A DNA stretch of 64,000 nt from NCBI RefSeq assembly GCF_006438785.1, contig NZ_RCZB01000002.1:62001-126000 (forward strand), written 5' to 3'. Positions 63,282 to 64,000 of this stretch are shown here, one piece after another (position 1 is the first letter of the stretch; each line of letters opens with the position of its first letter). The stretch is from Rhodanobacter glycinis (GTDB taxonomy: Bacteria; Pseudomonadota; Gammaproteobacteria; Xanthomonadales; Rhodanobacteraceae). Made by a program: the position numbers and the translations under genes. The notes beneath the pieces were generated by a model, which ran no database searches, was not told where the DNA came from, and saw only the letters and a list, made by a program, of their open reading frames with translations.

Positions 63282-63950
63282 TTACTCGCGCAGGTCGAAA
63301 TTCACCGGCACCCGGGCCCAGGCGCGCACCGCGCGCCCGTTCACCATGGCCGGCTGGAAGCGCCAGCCCGCCAGCACCTGATCGCGCGCGCTGCGGTCGA
63401 GCAGGGCATAGCCACTGCCATGCTCCACCGTCACTTCCACGGGTTTGCCGGTTTCATCCACCAGCACCCGCAACAGCACGCTGCCATGCATGCGCTGGCG
63501 CAGGGCCACGCTGGGAAAATGCAGCGGTGCCGAGCGATAGGCAAGGCTGGCCTCCACCGGAACTGTCTCCGTCGCCGTGCCCGGCATGGCGTTGTCGGGC
63601 AGCACGGTCGGATCGCTGACCGGCGATGCGGCGAGGCGGCCCTCGGTGCTGGGCACCACTGCCGGCGGGCTGAATGGCACCGGTCGCAGGCGGGCTTGCG
63701 GCAGCGTGGGTGGATGCGGCAACGGTTTCAGTTCGATCGCTGGCGGTGGCGGCAGCACCGCCGGCGGAGTGATCAGGCGAATCTGCTGGATCGCGGCGGG
63801 CTGGTGAATCAGTGCGAGCTGCGCCGGAGTGATCGGCCGCGAGGCGATCACGAGAACGGCAAGGTTGAGTGCAATCGCTGCGCTGATGGCGGCGATGCGT
63901 GCACTGTCGGGGTGGGTACGATGAGCAACGGCCAGGCTTGCGGACGACAT
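63282..63950 (-). CDS. tonB: Energy transducer TonB
   Basis: 222 residues from ATG 63950 with an AGGAGG ribosome site. N-terminal TM anchor (SARIAAISAAIALNLAVLVIAS), then a proline-rich periplasmic spacer (PPAVLPPPPAIELKPLPHPP) and the TonB C-terminal domain (SVALRQRMHGSVLLRVLVDETGKPVEVTVEHGSGYALLDRSARDQVLAGWRFQPA). It would transmit inner-membrane energy to TonB-dependent receptors, such as the one at 23.8 kb. ExbB/ExbD genes are not in the window. Confidence 0.92.
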   Translation of the reverse strand: MSSASLAVAHRTHPDSARIAAISAAIALNLAVLVIASRPITPAQLALIHQPAAIQQIRLITPPAVLPPPPAIELKPLPHPPTLPQARLRPVPFSPPAVVPSTEGRLAASPVSDPTVLPDNAMPGTATETVPVEASLAYRSAPLHFPSVALRQRMHGSVLLRVLVDETGKPVEVTVEHGSGYALLDRSARDQVLAGWRFQPAMVNGRAVRAWARVPVNFDLRE

Positions 63951-64000
63951 GGGCGACCTCCTGACAACGATGGGGTTGTGGCGGCAGTCGCGCTGCGTGA

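Noticed and set aside
1..64000. tRNA, rRNA and CRISPR arrays
   Set aside because: No cloverleaf-like gene ending in CCA, no rRNA-like stretch and no regularly spaced short repeats were seen by eye.

Overview
The window is GC-rich and densely packed with genes, and it looks like the chromosome of a free-living gammaproteobacterium. The family content (a polysaccharide-type TonB-dependent receptor next to glycoside hydrolases, a DUF3016 protein, a 7TM-DISM-like protein, a REP-associated transposase, an FN3-bearing Rhs protein) and codon use fit the Rhodanobacteraceae/Xanthomonadales (Dyella, Rhodanobacter, Luteibacter type). That placement is inferred from gene content; I saw no rRNA or tRNA gene, no CRISPR array and no replication origin.

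Layout. (1) 1-6300: an Rhs locus. The YD-repeat plus fibronectin-III protein runs off the left edge. It is followed, as a separate gene with its own signal peptide, by the Rhs core and a low-GC variable tail, then by a small low-GC membrane protein that could be the immunity partner. (2) 6340-7195: a REP-associated tyrosine transposase (RayT) bracketed by near-perfect inverted repeats. (3) 7259-20860: mixed metabolism and envelope genes: a cyclic-nucleotide-binding/thioredoxin-like/flavin reductase fusion, a 7TM-DISM-like protein that may be truncated, an NTF2-like protein, a penicillin-binding-type serine hydrolase, gamma-glutamyltransferase, a K+ channel, a methyltransferase, a transglutaminase/TPR protein and others. 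(4) 20917-23498: a TetR repressor divergent from a glutathione S-transferase around a perfect palindromic operator, then a YCII protein and a TPMT-like methyltransferase. (5) 23685-32633: a probable beta-glucan utilisation locus: palindromic operator, TonB-dependent receptor, GH3, GH30 and a phosphodiesterase. (6) 32728-41472: peptidase, membrane proteins, a broken gene with two in-frame stops, an NTF2-like operon, a GNAT, a protein resembling plant IQM calmodulin-binding proteins, an acyltransferase and an orphan PD-(D/E)XK-like nuclease. (7) 41528-48290: AraC regulator, a tiny zinc-ribbon protein overlapping an alpha/beta hydrolase, YegD-type Hsp70, glyoxalase-like protein, and a LysR regulator divergent from two short-chain dehydrogenases. 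(8) 48438-63950: a frameshifted sulfotransferase relic, META-domain lipoprotein, L,D-transpeptidase, TrmO, small conserved proteins, HAD hydrolase, quinone oxidoreductase, PIN-domain protein, PncA, esterase, cardiolipin synthase, an FAD/NAD(P)-binding protein paired with a cysteine-dioxygenase-like cupin, and a TonB energy transducer.

The least explained parts are the Rhs protein divided into two genes with an AT-rich toxin/immunity-like end, the bacterial IQM-like protein (37577-38704), the orphan nuclease (40588-41472), the flavin reductase fusion without its redox cysteines, and the repeat shared by 7.9-8.05 kb and 9.93-9.99 kb that appears to have cut the end off a membrane sensor gene.
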